Shown here: in pieces, positions 1 to 7,776 of the stretch
How the letters are laid out: each line of letters begins with the position of its first letter
How positions within the stretch are numbered: position 1 is the stretch's first letter
From: JAWPMV01 sp038527215
GTDB lineage: Bacteria > Bacteroidota > Bacteroidia > J057
Assembly: GCA_038527215.1 (NCBI GenBank)
Contig: JBCBGC010000105.1
Coordinates: 1 to 30,486 of the forward strand
Length of the DNA: 30,486 bases
Reading direction: 5' to 3'
The notes under the pieces: model-generated
What the model was told of the DNA's origin: nothing
Database searches by the model: none
What the model saw: the letters and a program-made list of their open reading frames with translations, nothing else
Position numbers and translations under genes: made by a program

Positions 1-59
1 TCCTCTGAAGCATTTTTTTTATCCATCAAAGGCCAGTAAGCATCAATACCGATAAAGTC
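1..59 (-). CDS. Inverted fragment of GH113-like glycoside hydrolase
   Basis: Read on the minus strand, bases 59 to 1 encode an open stretch beginning DFIGIDAYWPL and running off the window edge. This resembles the central beta-strand region of GH113-like (mannanase-type, TIM-barrel) hydrolases, where a segment like GIDAYFPL lies some 40-60 residues before the catalytic FTEYGY segment. That catalytic segment is present just to the right, but on the opposite strand. The two pieces therefore look like parts of one gene placed head to head, which is not a natural gene order. I infer a chimeric join near base 60. The fragment is only 19 codons, so the family call rests on the motif plus its neighbour. 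Confidence 0.55.
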
Positions 60-61
60 TA

Positions 62-358
62 GCGCATCCCAAAAAGCAAGGCAAACAAATCGTCTTTACG
101 GAGTATGGCTATCGTTCGGTAGAATATACCGCCCGGCGGCCCTGGGAGACCAGCAGTGCTGGTGCCCAAAGCATGCAGGCCCAAATCAATGCTTATGAAG
201 CGCTTTATGGCTGCTTTTGGGATGAGCCATGGTTTGGGGGAGGCTTTATCTGGAAATGGTTTGATCGGCATGAGGGAGTAGGAGGGGAGTCGCACGGAGG
301 CTTTACGCCTCAGAACAAACCGGTGATGGAAAATATCCGCCGACGCTATCAGCGCTAG
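62..358 (+). CDS. GH113-like glycoside hydrolase, C-terminal fragment
   Basis: This is the 3' end of a gene whose upstream part is missing; the frame is open from about base 56 to the stop at 356-358. The translation contains IVFTEYGYRSVEYTARRPW, then an NAYEALY helix, then GGFIWKWFDRH and a C-terminal FTPQNKPV. This order matches the last third of GH113-like TIM-barrel hydrolases (beta-mannanase-type). The Glu in FTEYGYRS corresponds to the catalytic nucleophile of that family, and the Trp-rich GGFIWKW strand forms the barrel's last part. There is no native start: the sequence left of about base 60 is inverted. Substrate cannot be told from the fragment. Confident that it is a gene end, moderately confident of the family. 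Confidence 0.7.
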   Translation, partial: AHPKKQGKQIVFTEYGYRSVEYTARRPWETSSAGAQSMQAQINAYEALYGCFWDEPWFGGGFIWKWFDRHEGVGGESHGGFTPQNKPVMENIRRRYQR

Positions 359-387
359 CCTTTTCTCCATCTTACCTCCCAAATGCT

Positions 388-395
388 TATTTTTG
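388..395 (+). promoter_or_regulatory. Possible Bacteroidota -7 promoter element
   Basis: TATTTTTG matches the Bacteroidota sigma-A -7 consensus TAnnTTTG exactly and ends 19 bases before the ATG at 415. I see no good TTTG -33 element at the expected distance; only a TTTT run lies at 361-364. It is the only plausible promoter for the downstream lipoprotein gene in the 56-base gap. Confidence 0.3.
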
Positions 396-414
396 CCGAC
401 CTCAAACTGACTGT

Positions 415-1476
415 ATGAACAAATATGTATTTTTTGCCTGCTGCCTCTTACTCTTGGGGAGTGGATGTAAATCAGAAGAAAAACAGGGGCAGGCTTCTGC
501 CGCTGAGGCAGCTAATCTGCCTGATCGCTGGATCGTAGGCTTTTATAATGTGGAGAACCTCTTTGATATCCACGATGAACCGGTGAAGCTAGACGAAGAT
601 TTTACGCCAAAAGGCCGGTATAACTGGACCACCCAAAAGTACCTGGACAAAATTGACAACCTGGCCAGAGCGATCGGCACCATGGGAGAAAATGGCCCTG
701 ATATCCTGGGTCTGGCGGAAGTAGAAAATGCACAGGTGGTGAAAGACATGGTCCAAATGACGGAACTAAAGGACCGGCAATATGAGGTCGTGCATGAAGA
801 ATCTCCGGATATGCGCGGGATTGATGTGGCGTTGATTTACAACCCGAAGACTTTTGCCTATCAATCTCATAAAGCGGTCGAAATTACCTTCCCGGCAGAG
901 CCCAATTATACTTCCCGAAAAATCCTGCATGTAAGTGGGATGATGGGGGGTGAAAAAGTGCATATCCTGGTGAACCATTGGCCATCGCGAAGAGGGGGGC
1001 AGGAAGAAAGTGAGCCTCGACGGTTGCGTGCGGCAGAAGTAGCCGCAGAAATCCTGGCCGAGATCCGTAAGGATGAGGAATCTCTGGTACTCATCATGGG
1101 AGACATGAATGACGATCCGTTTAACCGCAGTATTGCCGAGGTTCTTCAGGCTAAAGGCGACCTGGCTCAAGTAGCTGAGGATGACTTATACAATCCCATG
1201 ACGGTCATGCACCGGCCTGAGGATAGGGGGACCCTCACGTATAAAGGAAAGTGGAATCTTTTTGATCAGATTCTGGTGAGCGAGGATTGGATGGATCAGG
1301 AAAATACCTTGCTATATCAACCGGGGAATGCTTTTATCCACGGTCCCGAATTCATGCAGGTAGGAGGCGACGGGCCAGCTAAAGACATGCCTCGCAGGGC
1401 CATTTATCGAGGAGAATTTCAAGAAAGAGGATTCAGCGACCACTTCCCGGTCTACCTGTTGATCGGTAGACAATAG
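415..1476 (+). CDS. Endonuclease/exonuclease/phosphatase-family lipoprotein
   Basis: A 353-residue protein of the endonuclease/exonuclease/phosphatase (EEP, DNase I-like) superfamily. Residues 1-18 form a lipoprotein signal peptide with lipobox LGSGC (Cys18), so it is probably anchored in the outer membrane or exported. The EEP motifs are in order: FYNVENLFD (Asn45, Asn48), the metal-binding Glu in LAEVEN (Glu102), VNHWPSR (His188), MGDMNDDP (Asp230, Asn232) and a terminal FSDHFPV (Asp342, His343). All expected catalytic positions are present, so an active metal-dependent phosphodiesterase or nuclease is likely. Secreted EEP proteins of Bacteroidota may act on extracellular DNA or phosphoesters; the substrate is not evident here. 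It ends 7 bases from the convergent small gene at 1484. Confidence 0.85.
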   Translation: MNKYVFFACCLLLLGSGCKSEEKQGQASAAEAANLPDRWIVGFYNVENLFDIHDEPVKLDEDFTPKGRYNWTTQKYLDKIDNLARAIGTMGENGPDILGLAEVENAQVVKDMVQMTELKDRQYEVVHEESPDMRGIDVALIYNPKTFAYQSHKAVEITFPAEPNYTSRKILHVSGMMGGEKVHILVNHWPSRRGGQEESEPRRLRAAEVAAEILAEIRKDEESLVLIMGDMNDDPFNRSIAEVLQAKGDLAQVAEDDLYNPMTVMHRPEDRGTLTYKGKWNLFDQILVSEDWMDQENTLLYQPGNAFIHGPEFMQVGGDGPAKDMPRRAIYRGEFQERGFSDHFPVYLLIGRQ

Positions 1477-1483
1477 CCATGGT

Positions 1484-1678
1484 TTAGGCAAAGATTTTGG
1501 GGCAACGCTTACAGTGTTTGCCCTTTTTCTTTTTGTACTTCTTGCAACATTTTTTCTTCGCTCCTCCGCAGCTTATTTCTGGCGAGAATGCATCGGCGAG
1601 GCAGGGAGGTAGCTCGAAGGCAGGGCGATCTTTACGAGAAGAATGTGTGGCCATAGGATCAAACTGTGGCACAAACAT
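1484..1678 (-). CDS. Small Lys/Cys-rich protein
   Basis: A 64-codon reading frame on the minus strand, downstream of and codirectional with the TPR gene that ends at 1755 (76-base gap). The N-terminal half is unremarkable. The C-terminal 28 residues are extremely basic and cysteine-rich: CGGAKKKCCKKYKKKKG followed by KHCKRCPK. Four of the Cys form CC and CxxC pairs, suggesting a metal-binding or nucleic-acid-binding mini-domain. I recall similar Lys/Cys tails in unnamed small Bacteroidota proteins, but cannot verify this. The plus-strand frame over the same bases is a hydrophobic mirror of the Lys codons and is less convincing. A second in-frame Met at residue 9 is an alternative start. Function unknown. 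Confidence 0.5.
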   Translation of the reverse strand: MFVPQFDPMATHSSRKDRPAFELPPCLADAFSPEISCGGAKKKCCKKYKKKKGKHCKRCPKIFA

Positions 1679-1754
1679 AGAGCTTATTTAGATTTAGTCC
1701 AAATAAAAAAATCCACCCACAGGAAAGGCAAATTCAGGGTGAAGAACAGGGGAC

Positions 1755-3722
1755 TCAACCAGGGAAAGAGAGGCTAAGTTGGGTGCCCTTTTCGGGAGAT
1801 TGCAACATATCTGCCTTACCATTAAGCATCGCGATCCGGGTTTGTAAAATGGCCCAGGAAGCTCCTTCGGGAGAAGTAACCAGGGTGTCCACCAAGGGCA
1901 TGGTCACGTCCATCTCTTTCAAGTCGATGCGCAATCCCTGTTGATGGGGGCTGATGTTTAGCCCCACGGAACCGGATAAATCGGACTGTTCCAGCTTAAA
2001 GAGGATTTCCATGAGGAGCCGATAAATGCCGAGTTGGCGGGCGGCGCTCATCGCAGGGAGGGGGTCTGGTTTAAACAACTGCAACCAGATTTTACCGCGG
2101 GAATTGACCGCGCGGGTCAGCCCTTCTATGGATGATTCCAGCCCTACTTCCTGGAGATCAGGCGGGGTAAGTTGGCTGGCCGTTTTCTGTAAGGCACTCC
2201 GCGCATTTTCTAAGGCACTCAGGGAGCGATGAATCGCTTGCTGGCCCTGCGGCTTTTTCCGATTCACATATCCATTCAGGTTGGCAATTTCGTTCTGGGC
2301 CTGATGCAGATGCTGGCCTACTATAAGATGTAAATGCTGAGAAAAGCCCAGCCAGGCTTTTTCTTCTTCTTCTACCACCGAAGAGAAACGCATTTTCTGC
2401 TGCTGCGCAATCATCCGCTCTACTTCTAAGCGCTGGCGGTAGCGGATATGGAGGAACACCCCGAGCCCGATCATGCTGAGGAGTAAGCCTAGCAGGCTGT
2501 AGACCAGCCAGGACGCGGCTTTTGGATGCTCCGGTTGCTGCATGGCTTTCAACAGCTGAAGGTCCTGCAGCCTATTTCTTTCTGCTTGCTCAGCGTAGAA
2601 GGCCTCTCTCAGCCCGGCCTGCCGCTTCATTTCCTGCAGGGAGGTAAGAGAATCTGTATATCGCTCATATCGAAGCAAATATGCCTGAGCTTCCTCAAAT
2701 TGTCGTCTTTGCAGATAGATATCCCGGAATCGTTGAAGAATCATGGCCTGGGTGGCCGGAGAAACGCTAACTGAATCCAGATTCCCCGCTGCCTCCTGGG
2801 TAAAGTTCAACGCTTCTCGTAAGCGCTTTCGGTCCAGAGAAAGTTGAGACATTCTGAGATAAACCTCTACCAGTTCAGCATATTCTCCTTTATCCAGATA
2901 GATTGCTTCAGCCGCAGCCAATTCTCGCTGGGCTTCGCGGGGATTCTCCCGAGCCTCAAGGTAGCTGGCTCTGGTAAGATGAACAGCCGCCTGCGGGAGC
3001 AGAAAGTTACGGGATTGCAGAAGGGAATCAGCCAGGTTGAGTTGGATCTCTGCTGCGTCAAGGTCTCCCAGAGAGAGGTAGGCTTCTCCCTTGCGCCTGA
3101 TGCTGGTCAGCAGCCGGAGCGTATCCTGACGTGTAACCCAAATGGGCTGCGCCGCAGTCAGGAAACTCAGCGCATCTTCTGCTTTTCCCAAAGCCAAAGC
3201 CAGATCCGCGGTCTGCATATACAGGCTGCCTTTCTCGCCGGTTGGTAGGTCCAGTTGCTGGTAGGCGCTTTGAGCCTGTTGCAAATAGGAATATGCTTCT
3301 TCCTTGAGCCCGTGTTTCTGAAGGAAGGTGCCAAGCTTTTGTAAAATAAAGGCCTGATAGGCTTTCTCCCCGGCCTGCCCATATGCCTCAAGGGCGGCTT
3401 GGAAATAACTTCTGGCGCTGTCCAAGTGGCCCTGGCTTTCGAAGAAGATGCCCAGATTATTCAGGGCAAATCCCAATTCTTTGTTGGCGTTCATTTCTCT
3501 GCCCTGAAGGACGGCTTCTCGCCCATAGCGCAGGGAGACCTCCGGGTCCTCATTTCTTAGCCAAAAGGAAAGGGTCGCTTTCACCTTGATTTGCTGAAGC
3601 GGGGGGAGATGCGGAAGTTGAGCCTGGAGGCTATCCACCAGGTTCTGAGCCTGAGACCAGGCTAGCGGGGCGATAAAAAGGATTAGGAGCAAGGAAAGAC
3701 TGCGTAGCGATTGGAGGATCAT
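1755..3722 (-). CDS. TPR sensor protein with degenerate histidine-kinase-like domain
   Basis: A 655-residue protein with the layout of Bacteroidota TPR-type histidine kinases. It has a signal peptide (1-25, ending AWSQA), an array of TPR helices (about 45-390), one transmembrane helix (404-425), a coiled segment, a dimerisation-like helix pair (about 450-525) and an ATPase-like fold (about 555-655). The dimerisation helix has SQHLHLIVGQ where active relatives read like RDLHDGLGQ; a His is kept (His465) but the following Asp is Leu. The N-box is replaced by MEILFKLEQS without the usual Asn pair. No DxGxG box is visible, although the last strand KGTQLSLSFP is intact. I infer loss of ATP binding, so it may be a pseudokinase or protein scaffold. 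No response regulator lies beside it. It is divergent from the PKD gene at 4002. Confidence 0.8.
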   Translation of the reverse strand: MILQSLRSLSLLLILFIAPLAWSQAQNLVDSLQAQLPHLPPLQQIKVKATLSFWLRNEDPEVSLRYGREAVLQGREMNANKELGFALNNLGIFFESQGHLDSARSYFQAALEAYGQAGEKAYQAFILQKLGTFLQKHGLKEEAYSYLQQAQSAYQQLDLPTGEKGSLYMQTADLALALGKAEDALSFLTAAQPIWVTRQDTLRLLTSIRRKGEAYLSLGDLDAAEIQLNLADSLLQSRNFLLPQAAVHLTRASYLEARENPREAQRELAAAEAIYLDKGEYAELVEVYLRMSQLSLDRKRLREALNFTQEAAGNLDSVSVSPATQAMILQRFRDIYLQRRQFEEAQAYLLRYERYTDSLTSLQEMKRQAGLREAFYAEQAERNRLQDLQLLKAMQQPEHPKAASWLVYSLLGLLLSMIGLGVFLHIRYRQRLEVERMIAQQQKMRFSSVVEEEEKAWLGFSQHLHLIVGQHLHQAQNEIANLNGYVNRKKPQGQQAIHRSLSALENARSALQKTASQLTPPDLQEVGLESSIEGLTRAVNSRGKIWLQLFKPDPLPAMSAARQLGIYRLLMEILFKLEQSDLSGSVGLNISPHQQGLRIDLKEMDVTMPLVDTLVTSPEGASWAILQTRIAMLNGKADMLQSPEKGTQLSLSFPG

Positions 3723-4001
3723 TGAACTGGAGGCTTACGTCTGTCTATCCTGGCGTTGGACATGGCGATATGACCATTCCAAATATAGAACAAATAACAT
3801 ACCTAGTCCACTTTGGGCAGAGAATTTTCAATGACCGTTTCATTCTTTTTGATAAGAAGCGCCCATAGATAGAAAATTGCAGGAAAATGGCAGGCTGCGA
3901 AAAAAAAATATTTTTTTACCCAACCTTCCGAAATCAGAGGGCGTGTATGGGGGTAAAAATCATTCTTTCATCATCTTTCTTACTCGAATAACCTCGGTAC
4001 A

Positions 4002-7000
4002 ATGAAAAAAATTACTACAAGTCTCCTGCTATTACTAGGCATGATTGGCCTGAGTTGGGGACAGGTGTTGGTAACCGGAACTTATACTGACGGGAATGGA
4101 GCTCCTATTCCCAATGCTTCGATTTTTATCGAAGTTTCAGGAGGTGGCGCCGTGTACCAATCTACCACGACAACCAGCCCGAATGGCTTTTTCGCAGACA
4201 GCCTCGCCTCTCCAGGCGTAGCGGGTTATATCCTTGTTTGGGCCAACTGTGGGGCTTTTGGAATGGCCATTGATACCCTTCCATATTCACCCAATATCGG
4301 CGTTTACAATGTGAACCTGGTCTGCGGCCAACCTAGCCAGGGAAACTGTCAGGCTCAATTTGGCTTTTCCCAAACGGCCTCAGGTCAGATTTCTTTCAGC
4401 GATTATTCTACTTATAGTGGATCTTCTCCCACCTACCTTTGGGACTTTGGAGATGGAAATACCTCTACCCAGGTAAACCCTGTACATAATTATGCTGGAG
4501 CGGGTTATTATAATGTATGTCTGACCATTGCTGATACCGCCAATGGTTGTTTTGATACCCAATGTTATCTTATAACTGTAGGAGGATGTGTTGCCAACTT
4601 CAACGCCTACCAGATCTTTACCGGGCAAGTGGTCTTTGCTGCCGACAGCCTTTCTTACCCCGGCGCAAGCTTTGCCTGGGACTTCGGTGATGGAAATACG
4701 GGAAGCGGCTCATATACTACGCACGGCTATGCCAATCCTGGTTTATACACTGTCTGTCTGACGGTTACAGATACCGCCTCTAACTGTGTGGCCACTTATT
4801 GTGATAGTGTATTGGTGACAGGTTCTAATCCAGGTGGCGCAAACTGCCAGGCGCATTTTGCCCAAATCTGGACCGGCATTAATACCATGACTTTTTATGA
4901 TTGCTCCAATGTAAGTTCTTCTCAAGGGCCGATCACCTGGTCTTGGGATTTTGGAGATGGAAATACCTCAACCGCTCAAAACCCTGTGCATGTCTATGGG
5001 CAAGCAGGGACCTATAATGTTTGTCTCATTATTGCTGGTCAAAACGGATGCGCTGATACTACTTGCATGAATGTGGTAGTGCCCTCAGGCAATCCGGGTT
5101 GCCAGGCTGGATTTACGGCCTTCCCGAGTACTTCGGGTGCCTTCGCCTTCTTGGCTGACTCCAATTTCGCAGGCTCACCTGTATACACCTGGGACTTCGG
5201 CGACGGAAACACGGGTACCGGACAGTACACCTCACATGCTTACCAAAACCCCGGCACCTACGTGGTCTGTCTTACCGTAACTGATTCAATCCTGGGCTGT
5301 ACTGCGACCTTCTGTGATTCAGTCGCGACTCAGACCGGAGGTGGTGGAAACTGCCAGGCCTTTTTCCAGTATTACCAGCCCTTTGGTACGCAGGTTCAAT
5401 TCTACGCTCAGCAAGGCCAGTGGAATGTTGCCTACAGTTGGGACTTTGGAGATGGTTCTACCTCTACCCAGCCCTTCCCTACTCATACCTATGCGCAGGC
5501 CGGTACCTACAATGTCTGCCTGATCGTTACCAACAATTCAGGATGTGCAGACACCAGCTGTGTAGCGGTAGTGGTACAAAACCTTCCGGCTTGTAACGCG
5601 AACTTCTACCCTTGGGTTTCGCCCAACCAACCCAGTCAGGTTCATCTATATGCAGATTCTACCTACAACAGTCCATCCGCGACCTATAGCTGGGACTTTG
5701 GTGATGGTACTTTCGGAGTTGGCATGTATGCTACGCATACCTATACCAACCCTGGCATATATACCATTTGTCTGACGGTTACAGATTCATCTTCTAACTG
5801 TACGGTTACGCAATGTGATTCTGTCAATATCCAGGGCATCAGCCTGGCAGGATGTAATGCTGACTTTAGCTGGGGACTTAACGCTACCGGGCAAATCAGC
5901 TTTACGGATCTTTCTACCGCAGTAGATAGTGCTGGCAATGCCATTGCCATTACCAGTTGGTTCTGGGACTTTGGAGATAGCACCTATTCTTATGCCCAGA
6001 ACCCCACGCATACCTATACTGCTTCCGGTCCCTTCTTTGTATGTCTGAGCATCGTAGATGCCAATGGATGTGCGTCGTCGGTATGTGATGTGGTATTTAG
6101 CCAGACCCAAGGCCTCTCCATCTCAGGCATCGTCATTGCGGACAGCAACATCGTTTCCATCGGAACGGTCTATCTAATCCAGCACGATTCAGCAGCTAAC
6201 ACCCTGACCTTGATTGACTCCGTGCCGATGGCTCAGTCATATTATCAGTTCAACAATGTCGCACCCGGTACCTATCTGGTCAAAGCAGCCCTGGACAGCC
6301 TTGATCCAAATTACGCCAATTATCTGCCTACCTATTTAGGAGACGAGCTCTTCTGGTACAATGCAACCAGTACCATCGTCGCTAACTCCAGTGTCTTCAA
6401 TCCGGTCATCTTCATGATCCAGGGAGCGAACAATGGAGGACCCGGCTTCATTGGCGGTAACATTAGTCAGGGAGCTAACAAAACTGGCGACAATATGCAG
6501 GGCGTCCTGGTCATCCTGATGGACGAAAACGGCAATCCTATTGCTTACACCCATACCGATCACAATGGTAATTACAGCTTCGATAACCTGCCACATGGAA
6601 CCTACCATGTACATGTAGAGATTCCAGGCTTGCCTACCGAAGTATGGACCGTCATCATTGGCCCAGGTGCTGATCAGTTTACCGCGGCCGACTTTGAGGT
6701 GAATTCAACGCATGTTGATGCCATTGGCACCACCTCTATCGAGCAGTTCAGCTTTGGAACCATTGGAGATATCTATCCAAACCCAGTGAGCCAGCAACTG
6801 AATATCAAGGTTGCCTTCGATCGGATCACTGACCTGGAACTCTCTGTAGTGAACGTGATGGGACAGACCCTGAGCCGCAAAGTGGAGAACGGCGTGGTAG
6901 GAGAACGGCTGATCGAGTGGAATGTACAGGATCTGGCTGCTGGTACGTATATGCTTCAGCTCCGGGCTGGAGGAGAAGTATTAAGCAAACGCTTTATCAA

Positions 7001-7010
7001 AAACAATTAG
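4002..7010 (+). CDS. Secreted PKD-repeat protein with T9SS sorting domain
   Basis: A 1002-residue exported surface protein. The signal peptide (1-20) ends near LSWGQ. A carboxypeptidase-regulatory-like beta-sandwich follows (about 21-110). Then come seven PKD domains marked by WDFGDG (WDFGDS in the last) at residues 147, 226, 315, 397, 480, 564 and 655, spaced 79-91 residues. Odd-numbered repeats have NTST..NPVH loops and GCADT..C ends; even-numbered repeats have NTG.G.Y..H loops and CDSV ends. After them are two further Ig-like or Cna-B-like sandwiches (about 705-915) with the typical NGNYSFDNLPHGTYHVHV pattern. The end (about 920-1002) is a type A T9SS sorting domain, starting IYPNPV with a GTYMLQLRAGG strand. 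It is probably displayed or released at the surface as an adhesin. The likely-related ECF sigma gene begins about 200 bases downstream. Confidence 0.9.
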   Translation: MKKITTSLLLLLGMIGLSWGQVLVTGTYTDGNGAPIPNASIFIEVSGGGAVYQSTTTTSPNGFFADSLASPGVAGYILVWANCGAFGMAIDTLPYSPNIGVYNVNLVCGQPSQGNCQAQFGFSQTASGQISFSDYSTYSGSSPTYLWDFGDGNTSTQVNPVHNYAGAGYYNVCLTIADTANGCFDTQCYLITVGGCVANFNAYQIFTGQVVFAADSLSYPGASFAWDFGDGNTGSGSYTTHGYANPGLYTVCLTVTDTASNCVATYCDSVLVTGSNPGGANCQAHFAQIWTGINTMTFYDCSNVSSSQGPITWSWDFGDGNTSTAQNPVHVYGQAGTYNVCLIIAGQNGCADTTCMNVVVPSGNPGCQAGFTAFPSTSGAFAFLADSNFAGSPVYTWDFGDGNTGTGQYTSHAYQNPGTYVVCLTVTDSILGCTATFCDSVATQTGGGGNCQAFFQYYQPFGTQVQFYAQQGQWNVAYSWDFGDGSTSTQPFPTHTYAQAGTYNVCLIVTNNSGCADTSCVAVVVQNLPACNANFYPWVSPNQPSQVHLYADSTYNSPSATYSWDFGDGTFGVGMYATHTYTNPGIYTICLTVTDSSSNCTVTQCDSVNIQGISLAGCNADFSWGLNATGQISFTDLSTAVDSAGNAIAITSWFWDFGDSTYSYAQNPTHTYTASGPFFVCLSIVDANGCASSVCDVVFSQTQGLSISGIVIADSNIVSIGTVYLIQHDSAANTLTLIDSVPMAQSYYQFNNVAPGTYLVKAALDSLDPNYANYLPTYLGDELFWYNATSTIVANSSVFNPVIFMIQGANNGGPGFIGGNISQGANKTGDNMQGVLVILMDENGNPIAYTHTDHNGNYSFDNLPHGTYHVHVEIPGLPTEVWTVIIGPGADQFTAADFEVNSTHVDAIGTTSIEQFSFGTIGDIYPNPVSQQLNIKVAFDRITDLELSVVNVMGQTLSRKVENGVVGERLIEWNVQDLAAGTYMLQLRAGGEVLSKRFIKNN

Positions 7011-7034
7011 AAGAATAAGTAAGTAAGTTAGTGG

Positions 7035-7103
7035 GGGTTAAGTCCCGGCTAAAAAGTGTAGGGTTAAGGGCTCGTGGCAAATATTTTGTCCGAGCACTTA
7101 ACC
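7035..7103 (+). promoter_or_regulatory. Pair of competing stem-loops before the sigma gene
   Basis: A 13-position stem with one mismatch joins 7062-7074 (GGTTAAGGGCTCG) to 7091-7103 (CGAGCACTTAACC), and its loop can pair further (CAAA with TTTG). The same GGGTTAAG octamer occurs at 7035-7042 and again at 7061-7068. The upstream copy can also pair with the right arm (7036-7043 with 7096-7103, 8 bp), so two hairpins are mutually exclusive. No T-run follows, so it is not an ordinary terminator. It lies between the PKD gene stop and the sigma factor start. It could be an mRNA processing or attenuation element, which is inference. Confidence 0.45.
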
Positions 7104-7205
7104 GATTAACAACCAAGGTAATATGAAAGGAAGAGATCGGATCAGGTTTGAATACGGGTGATCAAAGCTTGGTCGATCTCTTTTCCTTTCTTTTCTTCAA
7201 TAGGT

Positions 7206-7769
7206 ATGCACATTGATCCACAGCTTCTTAAGGCCTGCGTCAAGCAGGACCGCAAGGCTCAGAACCTGCTGTATAAGCAGTGCTTCGGGGTACTTATGGG
7301 GGTGTGCATCCGTTATTACCGTCAGGAAGAAGAAGCTGCATCTGTCCTCAACCTGGGCTTTCTGAAAATCCTTCAAAACCTGGACAAACGGAAAGCGAAG
7401 GTTCCCTTTGAGGCTTGGATTCGGCGCATCATGATCAACACGATCATTGATGAATATCGAAAGAACAAAAGGCACCAACAGAAAATACGATACGAAGACC
7501 TACAGGAACCGCACCTTCAGGCGAGTAAGGTAGATTTCAATGAAGCAGACCGGCAGTTCGATGCTGCGGAATTGGAAGCCCTAATTCGTCGTCTACCCCC
7601 CGTGAGTAGAGAGGTATTCAACCTGTTTGCCATCGATGGATACACACACAAAGAAATTTCAGATATGCTGGGGATTTCAAAAGGAACCTCCAAATGGCAT
7701 GTCTCTTTTGCCCGCAAGCAATTAAAGGGCTGGTTGTCGGAAAAGATGACCAATTTGATAACGAAATAA
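7206..7769 (+). CDS. ECF-type RNA polymerase sigma factor
   Basis: A 187-residue sigma-70-family protein of the extracytoplasmic-function type. The sigma2 region spans about 8-85, with the core-binding segment near EEEAASVLNLGFLKIL and the DNA-contact segment FEAWIRRIMINTIIDEYRKN. The sigma4 region spans about 120-180, with LPPVSREVFNLFAIDGYTHK and the helix-turn-helix EISDMLGISKGTSKWHVSFA. I prefer the ATG at 7206 (MHIDPQLL), where homologous families begin; the in-frame GTG at 7158 would add 16 hydrophobic residues unlike a sigma N-terminus. Its stop is 7 bases before the ATG of the membrane-barrel gene, so the two are probably one operon and the next product is probably its regulator. Likely targets are the flanking PKD genes (inference). 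Confidence 0.88.
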   Translation: MHIDPQLLKACVKQDRKAQNLLYKQCFGVLMGVCIRYYRQEEEAASVLNLGFLKILQNLDKRKAKVPFEAWIRRIMINTIIDEYRKNKRHQQKIRYEDLQEPHLQASKVDFNEADRQFDAAELEALIRRLPPVSREVFNLFAIDGYTHKEISDMLGISKGTSKWHVSFARKQLKGWLSEKMTNLITK

Positions 7770-7776
7770 TGTGGAT

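Noticed and set aside
59..382. 107-codon open frame on the minus strand across the GH113 fragment
   Set aside because: It mirrors the well-supported plus-strand GH113 C-terminus and shows no family resemblance.
1497..1691. 64-codon plus-strand frame with a Phe-rich N-terminus
   Set aside because: The Phe run is the mirror of Lys codons in the minus-strand frame; the minus-strand product has the more protein-like Cys/Lys pattern.
3901..3917. A-run/T-run palindrome (AAAAAAATATTTTTTT) in the divergent gap before the PKD gene
   Set aside because: Low-complexity sequence without a GC stem; it may affect promoter bending but is not evidence of a defined element.
4440..6120. Regularly spaced similar segments that might be mistaken for a CRISPR or tandem DNA repeat
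   Set aside because: The similarity is at protein level (PKD domains), the period is about 240-270 bases, and synonymous sites have diverged.
7158..7205. Earlier GTG start for the sigma factor
   Set aside because: It would add 16 hydrophobic residues not expected in ECF sigma factors; the ATG at 7206 fits the family start.
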